Numbered from the stretch's first letter, positions 1-8,995 are shown. The stretch is DNA of 64,000 nucleotides from Thermoleophilales bacterium (GCA_020636895.1 JACJWZ010000001.1:1479501-1543500), one strand, 5' to 3'. The notes: generated by a model not told the origin, from the sequence alone. Numbers and translations are program-made.

Positions 1-505
1 TGACCTTCTTCTTCGGCTTCGCCGTGATCGTCGTCTCGGGCGGCTCCTTGTCCCGACATGCCTTCACCGTGTCGGCATCGCTCGGGCAGAGGTCCTGGGT
101 CTCGTCGCCGAAGCCATCGCCATCGGCGTCCGGCTCGAGCTGGGCGGAGATCGGAGCTCGAGCGCCGACCGCGACGAACGTATCGGTGGAGCCGAGCGCC
201 GTGTCGATTGTGCTGGCGGAGAACGTGAAGCCGGCGACGGAGACACCGCATCCGGAGAAATCGCCGGCGGGCTTGGAGAATCCGATGACGTCTCCGGCCT
301 GCACCGGAGCTCGGACGGGGAAGGTGTTGACCGTCGAGGCCTCGGGGACCTCGAGCGGCCCCCGCGCCACAGTCGTCAGGCTCGTCGGGGTCCCGCGCCC
401 GACCTTGAACCGCATTGTCGTTGCCGGGGTGGCATTCGTCTGGAAGCTCCACGACGTGATCACGCCCGCCCGGCCCGGGAGAAAATCGGAGCCGTTCGAC
501 CGGGT
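1..505 (-). CDS. Secreted repeat-protein fragment, runs off the left edge
   Basis: The reverse frame is open from just after the stop of the next feature to the window edge. It reads a beta-rich segment, then a calcium-binding thrombospondin-3-like motif (DADGDGFGD, followed by TQDLCPSDAD), then the start of an Ig-like module (KEPPETTITAKPKKK). Such aspartate loops followed by TTPP-type Ig modules are typical of cell-surface or secreted actinobacterial proteins. No signal peptide or convincing start is visible; a GTG at 463 is the first candidate and has no good ribosome site. The frame follows directly and in phase after the stop at 506-508, so this may be a 5'-truncated remnant. Function unknown; the C-terminus is outside the window. 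Confidence 0.55.
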
Positions 506-802
506 CTAGGGCTTGATCTTGAACGTCTTCCTAGCGGGAGTGGGGTCGGCGTTTCCCGCCAGATCGGTGGCGGTGACCTGGAAGCGATGCTTTCCGACCT
601 TCAGCTTCTTGTAGGTCTGCGGTGAATCGCAGGCACCGGCGGGCTTCTTGTCGAGCTTGCAGGAGAACGTCGAGCCGGTCTCGGTCGCCGTGAACTCGAG
701 CCTCACCTTGTGCTTCTTGCTGTTGACCTTCGCCTTGGCGATCGTGGTGTCGGGCGGGGTCGTGTCACCGCCAACGCAGCTCCGCTCGCCCGACGTGCTC
801 AC
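506..802 (-). CDS. Single Ig-like domain protein, probable gene remnant
   Basis: A 98-residue frame with a GTG start encodes essentially one extracellular Ig-like module: TTPPDTTI at the front, a Cys pair in the middle and the ending FQVTATDLAGNADPTPARKTFKIKP. Modules like this normally occur in tandem at the C-terminus of long secreted proteins. Here there is no signal peptide and an in-frame stop lies seven codons before the GTG. I read it as the 3' end of a lost larger gene or a solitary module. The divergent gene at 852 begins 50 bp away. Confidence 0.5.
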   Translation of the reverse strand: MSTSGERSCVGGDTTPPDTTIAKAKVNSKKHKVRLEFTATETGSTFSCKLDKKPAGACDSPQTYKKLKVGKHRFQVTATDLAGNADPTPARKTFKIKP

Positions 803-838
803 ATCCCTCGCCCTCGACGGCTAGCCCCGGCACGGCCT

Positions 839-844
839 TAAGAT
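839..844 (+). promoter_or_regulatory. Probable -10 element, leaderless
   Basis: TAAGAT lies 7 nt before the GTG at 852, so transcription would start at or next to the start codon. Confidence 0.5.
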
Positions 845-851
845 CGGCCCG

Positions 852-3800
852 GTGGAAGGGTCCGCTCGCCCGCGCATCTGCCTCAGCATGATCGTGCGCG
901 ACGAGGAGCACGTGGTCGCCGAGACGCTGGAGAGCGTCGGGCCGCTCGTCGACTACTGGGTGATCGTCGACACGGGCTCGCAGGACGGCACCATCGCCGC
1001 CGTCGAAGCGCACATGCGGTCCGCGGGCATTCCCGGCGAGATCCACGAGCGGCCCTGGCGAGACTTCGGCTCCAACAGGACCGAGGCGCTGGAGCTCTGC
1101 GCAGGCAAGTGCGACTACATCTGGGTAATCGACGCCGACGATCTCGTGGTCGGTGATCTCGACCTCTCGGGGCTCAGTGCCGACTCCTACCTGCTGCGCT
1201 ACGGCGATGATCCCCTCTACTGGCGCAAGCAACTGTTCCGCGAGGGCCTGCGATGGCGCTACGAGGGAGTCGTCCACGAGTACCCGGCCTGCCTCGAGCC
1301 GGTCACCGAGGCGCGGCTCGAAGGCGATTACCGCATCGAGTCGCGACGGCTCGGCTCGCGGAACCGCGACCCGCGCAAGTACCACCACGACGCCGCGCTC
1401 CTCGAGGAAGCGCTCGAGCGTGATCCCGGCGACGCGCGGTCGGTGTTCTACCTCGCCCAGAGCCTCTTTGACGCGGGCGAGACCGGAGCGGCGCTGGAGC
1501 GCTACACGCAGCGCGCCGCCATGGGCGGCTGGGAGGAGGAGCGCTTCTACAGCCTCTGGCGCCGCGCGGTGTGCCTCGCGGCCCTCGGTGAGCCGTGGGG
1601 GGCCGCTCTCGACGCATACCTCCAGGCCTGGAACGCCAGGCCGACCCGCGCCGAGCCCCTGCATGCGATCGCCGCCCACTACCGCGCCTGTGGGGACTTC
1701 CACCTCGGGTACCTGTTCGCGTCCCGAGCCTGCGAGATCCCGCTGCCGGAGGAGGACGACCTCTTCGTGTCGAGGGGTGCGCATTCATGGGCGGCCACCG
1801 ACGAGAAGGCCATCTGCGCCTTCTACGTCGGGCGGCACGAGGAGAGCTTCGAGCTCTCCACCGGGCTGCTCGAGGGTGACGAGCTCCCCGGCCCCGAGCG
1901 AGAGCGAGTGCAGGCCAACCGCGACATCTGCGTCCCGGGGCTGACGGGGTCGCGCGAGACCTATCCGCGCGAGCTGATCGACGAGATCGTCGGCCGAGCC
2001 GGAAGCGGTGGCGACGTCACCCTGTCGATCACCTCCTGCCGCCGTCTGCCGCTGTTCGAGCGCACGATCAACTCGTTCATCAACTGCTGCACCGACCTCG
2101 ACCGGATCGGGCGCTGGATCTGCGTCGACAACGGCTCGACTACGAGCGACCGGGAGCGGATGAAGGAGCTCTACCCGTTCCTCGAGCTCGTTCCGACTGA
2201 CCCCGACGAGGGGGAGCGTCACGCCGAATCGATGAATGTGATCGCCGGTCTCGCCGAGACCCCGCTGTGGCTGCACCTCGAGGACGACTGGGGCTTCTTC
2301 TGGCGAGGGCCGTACATCGAGCGGGCCGCCGACGTCCTCGCCGAGGACGAGAGCATCGCCCAGGTCGCTTTCAACCCGAGCTACGCCGAGACGCTCGAGG
2401 GCGGGAGCATCGACCGCCGGGACGTGCGGCGAACTCACGGCCTCGGGTTGCCGTACCGGGTCCACGAGCACGTGGACCCGGGCTCGGAGGACTGGGGCCG
2501 CCTCATCGGCTCGCTCCCCCCCGGCTCGCAGACGATGGCCTACTGGCCCAACTTCACGCTGCGGCCGTCGCTGATCCGCTCGCGAGCCATCCCCACGCTG
2601 GCGCCGTTCGCCTCCACCGGCCACTTCGAGCTCGAGGCCGCGCAACGGTTCACGGCGGCGGGCAACCGGACGGCGTCGTTCGACCAGGTCACCTGCCTCC
2701 ATCTCGGTCGTCGCACCTGGGAGCCCGCCGGCTCCGAGCTCCCCAGCGCCTACGAGCTGGTCGGCGACGGCACGCATCCCGCCCATGCGACGGAGGCGGG
2801 GACCGTGCCGGCCGTCGTCATCAACCTGAACCGCCGAGCCGATCGCTGGGAGTCGTTCCAGCGGATGGCCCGCCGCGCCGCCGGAGCCGGCTTCGCCGAG
2901 GCGTGCCGGCGGGTCGAGGCGATCGACGGCACCGGGCTCACGGCCGATCCGGACCTCGAGCACATGTTCCGGGGAAACGACTTCGGACTGCGCCGCGGCA
3001 TCGTCGCTTGCGCGCTCAGCCACATCGAGCAGTGGCGCTCCGTGGCCGCCGAGGCTCGCGGGGTGCACCTGATCCTCGAGGACGACGCCATCCTCGCCGA
3101 CGGCTTCCCCCAGCACCTCGCCGCGGTCCGGGAACGGCTGCGCCACGACCATCCCGGCGCCGACGTGATCCTCCTCGGCCACCTCACCGCCGACGAGCTC
3201 GTCTCCGATGACCGGCCCGCGGGCGGGCTCAGGCCGCTTCCCGCCGCGGGCTACGTCGGCGGGCTCTTCGCCTACCTGCTCACCCCGCGTGGAGCCCGGC
3301 GCCTCCTCGGGATCGTCGAGCGCGACGGCATCCAGAACGGGATCGACGTCTTCCTCGCCCGGAAGGCGGATGAGCTCGAGATCCTCGAATGCGTTCCCGC
3401 CATCGCGACGGCGGCCATGGCTCAGCTCGACAACGACGTCGACAGCGACATCCAGCGCGACTTCGAGCCGGTGTCCGCGCCCGCACCGCACCTCGCCGAC
3501 CTCGCGCCGAGTTGCGCGGTCGCGGAGGTGGTCCTCGCCGCGGGGCCGGGATGGCGGTGCGAGTTCGCATCGGTGAGACCATCGGGCGCGGGCTACTCGC
3601 TGACGCTGCTCGGCACAGATCCGGACGCCACCACGCCACGCGGCTACGGGGTCACGCTCGACCAGGGGCTCGACCCGGCATCCGTCGAGGAGCTGGAGTC
3701 CGGTGAGGGGGTCGCGCGGGTCGACGGAAACGGGAAGCTCTCCGTGAGCACCGAAGCGGGCACCCTCTCGATGGCGGTGTCCTCGATCGCCCCCGGAGGG

Positions 3801-4010
3801 AGCTCCGGGCACCAGCTCGTGCTCGCCGACGCTGACGGACATGCGCTCTCCTCTTCGTCGCGATTCCGGCTCTCCCGGGATGGCGGCGAGCGCTGCACGA
3901 GCCTGGTGGAACGTGACGGGGAGCTCGTGATCGCCTTCGTCACCGGGGACGGGAGGCCGATGCTCGCCTCACTCGAGCTCGAAGAAGCCCTCGCGGCGCT
4001 GAGCCCGTGA
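852..4010 (+). CDS. Triple glycosyltransferase fusion (GT2-TPR-GT2-like-GT25)
   Basis: A 1052-residue protein with three transferase-like domains. Residues about 8-170 are GT2-like: SMIVRDEE, then DTGSQDGT at 40-47 and the metal-binding DADD at 94-97. Residues about 175-350 look like TPR helices. Residues about 388-620 form a second GT-A-like domain with CVDNGS (424-429) and LEDD (476-479). Residues about 652-860 are GT25-like (LPS-type), with VVINLNRR (655-662) and LILEDDA (740-746). The last 160 residues are an unassigned beta-rich tail. It has no signal or membrane helix, so it probably acts in the cytoplasm on a surface glycan or glycoprotein. Its stop overlaps the next start (GTGA), indicating translational coupling. 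Acceptor and sugar donors cannot be read from the sequence. Confidence 0.85.
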   Translation: MEGSARPRICLSMIVRDEEHVVAETLESVGPLVDYWVIVDTGSQDGTIAAVEAHMRSAGIPGEIHERPWRDFGSNRTEALELCAGKCDYIWVIDADDLVVGDLDLSGLSADSYLLRYGDDPLYWRKQLFREGLRWRYEGVVHEYPACLEPVTEARLEGDYRIESRRLGSRNRDPRKYHHDAALLEEALERDPGDARSVFYLAQSLFDAGETGAALERYTQRAAMGGWEEERFYSLWRRAVCLAALGEPWGAALDAYLQAWNARPTRAEPLHAIAAHYRACGDFHLGYLFASRACEIPLPEEDDLFVSRGAHSWAATDEKAICAFYVGRHEESFELSTGLLEGDELPGPERERVQANRDICVPGLTGSRETYPRELIDEIVGRAGSGGDVTLSITSCRRLPLFERTINSFINCCTDLDRIGRWICVDNGSTTSDRERMKELYPFLELVPTDPDEGERHAESMNVIAGLAETPLWLHLEDDWGFFWRGPYIERAADVLAEDESIAQVAFNPSYAETLEGGSIDRRDVRRTHGLGLPYRVHEHVDPGSEDWGRLIGSLPPGSQTMAYWPNFTLRPSLIRSRAIPTLAPFASTGHFELEAAQRFTAAGNRTASFDQVTCLHLGRRTWEPAGSELPSAYELVGDGTHPAHATEAGTVPAVVINLNRRADRWESFQRMARRAAGAGFAEACRRVEAIDGTGLTADPDLEHMFRGNDFGLRRGIVACALSHIEQWRSVAAEARGVHLILEDDAILADGFPQHLAAVRERLRHDHPGADVILLGHLTADELVSDDRPAGGLRPLPAAGYVGGLFAYLLTPRGARRLLGIVERDGIQNGIDVFLARKADELEILECVPAIATAAMAQLDNDVDSDIQRDFEPVSAPAPHLADLAPSCAVAEVVLAAGPGWRCEFASVRPSGAGYSLTLLGTDPDATTPRGYGVTLDQGLDPASVEELESGEGVARVDGNGKLSVSTEAGTLSMAVSSIAPGGSSGHQLVLADADGHALSSSSRFRLSRDGGERCTSLVERDGELVIAFVTGDGRPMLASLELEEALAALSP

Positions 4011-6073
4011 GCGAGCCGGCGGGCGAGAAGCCGATCCTCGTCCGGCTCGTCGCCAACTGGTGCGACTCCCGTCATCTCTGCGAGCTCTTCAACGCGATGA
4101 CGAGCGACGGCAACTACGAGTGGGCGTTCCGCGACCTCGCCGGGACGCCGCGGCGGATGCGGATCACCTGGGACGAGAGCCCGGACTTCTGGGCGGTCTG
4201 CAACGCCCCTCCGGCCGACGTCGCGGGAACGCTCGACCGCTCCCGCACGGTCGTCTTCCAGATGGAGCCGCTGATGTGGACCGAGCGGATGCGCGGCCTC
4301 TGGGGCGAGTGGGCGGCTCCAAGCCCCCTCCCCTTCCTCCAGGTCCGCGACCATCGCCGCTACCGGAACTCCTGCGATTGGTGGGTCGGCCTGACCCGCG
4401 CCGAGCTCGAGCGGGGGCGGCCCCCCGAGAAGACCCGCGGGATGGCCGCTTGCGTCTCCCGCAAGTACGAGGACCCCGGCCACCGCAAGCGTGTCGACTT
4501 CCTTCGCTTCCTCGAGGGAGAGGACCTCGACCTCGACGTCTATGGCGACCCCGACCACGGCTTCCGCCGCTACCGGGGACCGGTCCCGGCACACGACAAG
4601 AGCTCCTGCCTGATCCCATACCGCTACTACTTCGACGCCGAGAACAACGCCTACCCCAACTTCTTCACCGAGAAGATCGTCGACTGCCTGCTCGCCGAGA
4701 CGCTCTGCTTCTACTGGGGGTGCCCCAACCTCGACTCCTACTTCGACCCACGCGCCTTCGTCCGGCTCGAGCTCTCTGACTTCGAAGCCGACCGGGCCCT
4801 GATCCACGAGGCAATCGAAGCCGACGAGTGGTCGCGGAGGCTGCCCTTCATCCGCGCCGAGAAGCGCCGCATCCTCTCCGACTACGGGTTCTTCCCGACT
4901 CTCGCGAAGGTGCTCGACCCCGTCCGCAGGAGCCGCAGCTGGCACCTGGGGCCCGCTGACCGCGAGATCGTCAAGCGGTGGATCGGGGAGCGCCGCGGCG
5001 GCACGTTCGTGGAGCTGAGCGACCGCTCCGGCTCGCCCGAGGAGAGCGAGACGCTCGACGTCGAGCGTCGACTCGACTGGACGGGGATCTGCCTCGAGTC
5101 CTCCGCGTCACGCGACGCTCGCGTCGAATCCGGGCGCTCGGTCCGCGACTGCATCGTCACCCCCGACGTCGGCGAGGAACTCGTCGCCGAGATCCTCGCC
5201 CGCAACGCGATTGCGGCCGATGCCGTCGATTGGCTCAACCTGGCCGTCGCGAACCCGTCCGAGCTCCTCGCCGACGGCGGGCGGCTCGACCCCGGGCGCG
5301 TGCGGGCCAACCTGATCACGATCCCGCTGGCCGACGAGTCGGAGCGGCGCCTCTGCGGCAAGCGTCTCCGCGGCGCCGGATACAGCCCCGCGCCGGATGC
5401 CGGCGGTGCGGCGTTCCGACGTGATGGTGCCGAGGACGTCTTCGGTTTCTTCCACCTCTGCACGATCGGCACCTGGCGCGAGGTGATCGCCGAGCAGCTC
5501 GACCGCCTGATCCGCTCGGGGCTCGCCGAGAGGACGAGGCGGATCTTCGTCAGCGTGCTCGGCCCGGAGGCCGCGGCCGGCGCCGGCATCCTCCGGGATG
5601 CGCTTGGTGAGCGGCTTGAGATCGTCCTACAGGACATCGACCCGGCCCCGGCGGAGCGTCCGATCCTGGAGTGGGCACGGCGTTTCTGCGAGGAGGGTGA
5701 GCCCCTGGCCGCGGCGGTCTGGTACGCCCACGGCAAGGGCGTCTCACCATGTCATGAGGGCAACTCGAACGTGGCCGAGTGGCGGCACCTGATGGAGCAC
5801 TTCAGCTTCGACCGCTGGCCCGACAGCCTCGCGGCCCTCGCCGGGCACGACGCCTGCGGCGTCAACTGGCACCGCTCCCCGCGCCCCCACTTCAGCGGCA
5901 ACTTCTGGTGGGCGACCCCCAGGTACGTCCGGCTGCTTCCGCGATCGATCGGGGCGGCGCCGTTCGACCCCGAGGCCTGGATCGGGATGAGCCAGCCCAG
6001 CGTCAGCTGCCTGCACGAGAGCGGCGTCGACCACTACTGCGAGCCGTACCCGCGCGAGCGCTACTCAGCCTGA
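4007..6073 (+). CDS. GT10-like glycosyltransferase with decayed FkbM-like and C-terminal domains
   Basis: A 688-residue protein coupled to the preceding gene by a 4-bp overlap. Residues about 200-300 match the fucosyltransferase (GT10) C-terminal pattern: YFDAENN, then NFFTEKIVDCLLAE, then YWGCPNLDSYF. Residues about 328-475 resemble an FkbM methyltransferase domain (GGTFVEL, later LDWTGICLES), but the expected SAM-binding glycine/acidic pattern is degraded, so methyl transfer is doubtful. Residues about 480-688 are a third conserved-looking module (FHLCTIGTWREV near its start, HFSGNFWWATPRY near its end) of the kind found in capsule and glycan loci. Together with the upstream fusion it probably builds a surface polysaccharide. 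No export signal is seen. Confidence 0.75.
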   Translation: MSEPAGEKPILVRLVANWCDSRHLCELFNAMTSDGNYEWAFRDLAGTPRRMRITWDESPDFWAVCNAPPADVAGTLDRSRTVVFQMEPLMWTERMRGLWGEWAAPSPLPFLQVRDHRRYRNSCDWWVGLTRAELERGRPPEKTRGMAACVSRKYEDPGHRKRVDFLRFLEGEDLDLDVYGDPDHGFRRYRGPVPAHDKSSCLIPYRYYFDAENNAYPNFFTEKIVDCLLAETLCFYWGCPNLDSYFDPRAFVRLELSDFEADRALIHEAIEADEWSRRLPFIRAEKRRILSDYGFFPTLAKVLDPVRRSRSWHLGPADREIVKRWIGERRGGTFVELSDRSGSPEESETLDVERRLDWTGICLESSASRDARVESGRSVRDCIVTPDVGEELVAEILARNAIAADAVDWLNLAVANPSELLADGGRLDPGRVRANLITIPLADESERRLCGKRLRGAGYSPAPDAGGAAFRRDGAEDVFGFFHLCTIGTWREVIAEQLDRLIRSGLAERTRRIFVSVLGPEAAAGAGILRDALGERLEIVLQDIDPAPAERPILEWARRFCEEGEPLAAAVWYAHGKGVSPCHEGNSNVAEWRHLMEHFSFDRWPDSLAALAGHDACGVNWHRSPRPHFSGNFWWATPRYVRLLPRSIGAAPFDPEAWIGMSQPSVSCLHESGVDHYCEPYPRERYSA

Positions 6074-6091
6074 GACCGCCGCAGCGGCGAG

Positions 6092-6793
6092 TCAGACGGG
6101 ACCGGTGGAGCCGGTAGGACCGAGGACGCCCGTGGACCCGGTGGCCCCGGTGGGCCCGACGACACCGGTCGAGCCGGTGGGCCCGATGGGCCCGGTCGAG
6201 CCGGTGGGCCCGACTGGGCCCGTCGATCCTGTCGACCCGGTAGGCCCGGTGGCCCCGGTAGGCCCGGTTCCCCCAGGGCCGGTAGATCCGGTCGGCCCCG
6301 TCGGCCCCGTGTCGCCTGTGCCGCCCGGGCCAGTTGCCCCCGTGGCCCCAGAGGGACCGCTCGGGCCGGTGATGCCGTCGTGGACCCCGGGCGGGATCGC
6401 GGAGCGGATCCGCCGAATCCTTCGGATCCAGCCGTTCAGTTTCGTCTTCGGGAGCTTCCCGCCCCTGCCCAGTCCCTCGAGGAACGAACTCAGGCTGGAG
6501 AGGTGGTTCCGCGCCGCATCGTTGTGGCCGAGCGCCAGCGCCTCCTGGGCTCGCGCGATCAGCGACAGGGCTTTCGTCCTGCCACCGAACTGAGCGCCAC
6601 GGATGCTCCGCCGCAGCGCCTGCAGCTGCTTCTCCACCGAGTTCCCACCGGCGAGCGCGCTCGAGGGAGACCAGACGAGCGCCACCCCGATCGCAGCGCC
6701 CGACTTGACCAGCCGCCGACGGGTCAGCGAGCCATCGGCGGGATCCTCCGGCGGCGGCGAAGCTTCGTCGTCTCGGCCGGAAAGCTCGTCCAT
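6092..6793 (-). CDS. Tat-exported collagen-like Gly-X-Y repeat protein
   Basis: 233 residues. The N-terminus has a twin-arginine signal (TRRRLVKSG, then a hydrophobic stretch ending SSALAG). A helical region follows (about residues 50-135). The last 90 residues are uninterrupted Gly-X-Y triplets rich in GPTGSTG, ending at the stop codon. This is the pattern of bacterial collagen-like surface filaments such as Bacillus BclA. There is no sortase motif or C-terminal anchor. The start is supported by a TACACT hexamer 7 nt upstream. It converges on the glycosyltransferase pair, whose products could modify the Thr/Ser-rich collagen region, but that link is inference only. Confidence 0.85.
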   Translation of the reverse strand: MDELSGRDDEASPPPEDPADGSLTRRRLVKSGAAIGVALVWSPSSALAGGNSVEKQLQALRRSIRGAQFGGRTKALSLIARAQEALALGHNDAARNHLSSLSSFLEGLGRGGKLPKTKLNGWIRRIRRIRSAIPPGVHDGITGPSGPSGATGATGPGGTGDTGPTGPTGSTGPGGTGPTGATGPTGSTGSTGPVGPTGSTGPIGPTGSTGVVGPTGATGSTGVLGPTGSTGPV

Positions 6794-6800
6794 ACGTGTC

Positions 6801-6806
6801 AGTGTA
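6801..6806 (-). promoter_or_regulatory. Probable -10 element, leaderless
   Basis: TACACT on the minus strand lies 7 nt before the ATG at 6793. Confidence 0.45.
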
Positions 6807-6835
6807 TTGGCGGCGACGGGCGGCGCGGCGCCGGA

Positions 6836-6841
6836 TAGGCT
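6836..6841 (+). promoter_or_regulatory. Probable -10 element, leaderless
   Basis: TAGGCT lies 6 nt before the GTG at 6848; with the TACACT at 6801-6806 it forms a divergent promoter pair. Confidence 0.5.
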
Positions 6842-6847
6842 GAATTC

Positions 6848-7243
6848 GTGAATCGGATATCTCTCTGCACCGTCGCCCTCGCGGTGGCCGCCCTCTTGGC
6901 CGGATGCGGCGGAGAGGAGGAGGCATCCGACACTGCGAGCCCCGACGACGCGCTGGCATGCATCCAGGAAGGCGGCCTCGACGGCACACTGCAGACGGTC
7001 GAAGCCCCGGCCGAGGGTGATCCCGGCAGCGCGATCTCGGTGACCACCGGCCGCCCCGGCAGCATCGACGTTTCCTTCTTCGGCAGCCCGGGCGATGCCG
7101 AAGCGTTCGCCGACCTCCAGGACCAGGCCGCGGCGGCCGGCCTCAACTCCAACGACACGCAGGTCGTCGGTACGGCCGCGGTGAGCGTCTACGGGAACAA
7201 CGTCGACACTGAGGATCTCGACGTCGTCACCGGCTGCCTGTAG
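6848..7243 (+). CDS. Small lipoprotein of unknown function
   Basis: 131 residues with a lipoprotein signal peptide and lipobox LLAGC (Cys at residue 20), so the mature protein should be lipid-anchored outside the membrane. The mature part is acidic, with one internal Cys and a terminal GCL that could form a disulfide. A pattern like GSPGDAEAFADLQDQA suggests a small alpha/beta fold. No family is recognised. The GTG start is placed by the -10-like TAGGCT six bases upstream. Confidence 0.7.
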   Translation: MNRISLCTVALAVAALLAGCGGEEEASDTASPDDALACIQEGGLDGTLQTVEAPAEGDPGSAISVTTGRPGSIDVSFFGSPGDAEAFADLQDQAAAAGLNSNDTQVVGTAAVSVYGNNVDTEDLDVVTGCL

Positions 7244-7264
7244 CGGGGATCCGCACGACCTAAA

Positions 7265-7338
7265 TCGGGGCGACTGGATTTGAACCAGCGACCTTTCGAC
7301 CCCCAGTCGAATGCGCTACCAAGCTGCGCCACGCCCCG
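7265..7338 (-). tRNA. tRNA-Pro (anticodon GGG)
   Basis: A 74-nt cloverleaf: perfect 7-bp acceptor stem (CGGGGCG/CGCCCCG), D-loop with GG, anticodon arm TTCGA-CTGGGGG-TCGAA giving GGG, T arm with TTCAAAT loop. Discriminator A; no CCA in the gene. Confidence 0.95.
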
Positions 7339-7411
7339 TGACGGGCAGGGATGATGCCGCACCACGCCCCTCGGCGTGGTGCGGCGCATGCTCAGCGGTG
7401 TTCGGCGGCGC

Positions 7412-8995
7412 TCAGCGCGCCAGCTCGTTGCCGAGGTACTCGGCGTCGCCCGCGGCGGAGGGAGCGGCGAGGCGCTTGCCCTTCTTCCCGCCGCCCTTGG
7501 TGATCTTGCTGACATCGATCGCGTAGCGCGCGACCGAGTCGGCGATCGCCGGGGTCATCTGCTTGATCGCCTTGCGCGAGACGTTCTCGAGGTCGTCGCA
7601 CGCCTGGTGGTAGCAGTGGTCGAAGGCGACGCCGGCCTTGCCGCCGTAGAGATTGGCCTCCTTGTCGGTCTTGACCTCCTCGGCGCCCGTGAACAGGCCG
7701 CCGGCCGGGATCCCGGCGTCGATGAAGCCGAGGTAGTCGGAGCGGCCGTCGAACTGGGTCGGGCCCGTGGCGAGGTCGGCCTTCTTGAAGTACTTCTCGA
7801 AGGTCGCCTCGATCTTGTCTGAGCCCTTCGGGCCCTCGCTGTCGAACGCGTCGCCGTCACCGTCGTAGATGAGGCGGGCGAAGTTCGGCGAGCCGACCAT
7901 GTCGAAGTTCAGATACAGCGCGATCTTGCTGAGCTGCTTCTTCTTCAGGCCGGCGACGTAGTCGGTCGAGCCGATCAGGCCCTCCTCCTCGGCGCCCCAC
8001 CACGCGAACCGGATCTTGTTGTTCGGCTCGACGCCGCTGTCGGAGAGCCGGTGGGCGATCTCGAGCAGTGCCGCGGAGCCGGAGCCGTTGTCGTTGATCC
8101 CAGGACCGTCGGCGACGCTGTCGAGGTGAGCGCCAGCCATGACGACGTTCTTGGAGCTGCCACCGGGCGTCTCGGCGACGACGTTCTGGGCCGTCAGGTT
8201 CTCGGTGTGGGTGGTGGTCTTGACGTGGACGGTCGTGCCGGTCGGCCCGTTGAGCGCGCCGTTGGCGAGCTCGGAGCCGATCGCGAACGAGGTGTCGACC
8301 GCGGGGACCGTGATGTCGGGGGTGCCGAGCGTGCCGAAGACGACGTCGGTGCGACCCTCCTGGCCCTCGTTGAAGATCACCGTCGCCGCGGCGCCCGCCG
8401 CCGTGGCGTTCTTGACCTTCGTCGAGAAGTCGCAGGTACCACGCTGCATCAGCGCGACCTTTCCGGTCAGGTTGAGGCCGGTGAAGTCGCTTGCCTCGCA
8501 GCCGCTGGAGGAGCTGGGCTCCGGCGACGGGGGCAGGGTCAGGTCGACCGCTACGAGCTCGGCGGTGACGTCGCCGCTGCCCGAGAACTCCATCGTCGAG
8601 AACTCCGTGTCCTCGGTGTAGACCTTCGGGTTGGGGCTGACCCGCTCGAAGGTCGATGGGGCATCCTCGAAGAACGCGTCGAAGTCGAACTTCTCGCGCG
8701 AGACGTCCCAGCCGTAGCCCTTCATCGTCTTGGCGACGTAGGAGGCCGACTCCTTGTACCCGTGCCGGCCGGCGGCGCGAGTGCCGTCGTTCTCGTCCGC
8801 GATCTCCTGCAGCGCCTTCAGGTGCTGGAAGACGCCGTTCGTCTTCACGCTCCCGCGCAGTAGCTTCGAGAACTGCGACGGGGTCACCTCGGGGGTGGCC
8901 GAGGGGTCGTCGGCGGAAGGCTTCTCCGCCTGTGCCGTGGTGATCAGAGCCACCGACGCGATCAGCGCCAGCAGCGCGATGAATGCTCGACGCAT
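7412..8995 (-). CDS. Secreted M28 aminopeptidase with PA domain
   Basis: A 527-residue zinc peptidase with a Sec signal peptide (about residues 1-23). A protease-associated insert occupies about 145-270, with Cys166 and Cys188 that may pair. The M28 domain follows: H290 and D292 in AGAHLDS, D302 in INDNGSG, the Glu pair in WWGAEEEG, D365 in NFDMVG, and a final His in AFDHCYH. All expected co-catalytic zinc ligands appear present, so it should release N-terminal amino acids from peptides outside the cell. A clear GGAGG ribosome site sits 7 nt before the ATG. It is a single gene between two tRNA genes. Confidence 0.9.
   Translation of the reverse strand: MRRAFIALLALIASVALITTAQAEKPSADDPSATPEVTPSQFSKLLRGSVKTNGVFQHLKALQEIADENDGTRAAGRHGYKESASYVAKTMKGYGWDVSREKFDFDAFFEDAPSTFERVSPNPKVYTEDTEFSTMEFSGSGDVTAELVAVDLTLPPSPEPSSSSGCEASDFTGLNLTGKVALMQRGTCDFSTKVKNATAAGAAATVIFNEGQEGRTDVVFGTLGTPDITVPAVDTSFAIGSELANGALNGPTGTTVHVKTTTHTENLTAQNVVAETPGGSSKNVVMAGAHLDSVADGPGINDNGSGSAALLEIAHRLSDSGVEPNNKIRFAWWGAEEEGLIGSTDYVAGLKKKQLSKIALYLNFDMVGSPNFARLIYDGDGDAFDSEGPKGSDKIEATFEKYFKKADLATGPTQFDGRSDYLGFIDAGIPAGGLFTGAEEVKTDKEANLYGGKAGVAFDHCYHQACDDLENVSRKAIKQMTPAIADSVARYAIDVSKITKGGGKKGKRLAAPSAAGDAEYLGNELAR

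Noticed and set aside
24..509. Plus-strand open frame of 161 codons at the left edge
   Set aside because: The reverse strand gives a recognisable secreted repeat protein with a DADGDGFGD calcium motif; the plus frame is its shadow.
6105..6593. Plus-strand Pro-Val-rich repeat frame (PVGPTTPVEPVGP type)
   Set aside because: It is the antisense of the collagen-like Gly-X-Y repeats, whose Tat signal and ending support the minus strand.
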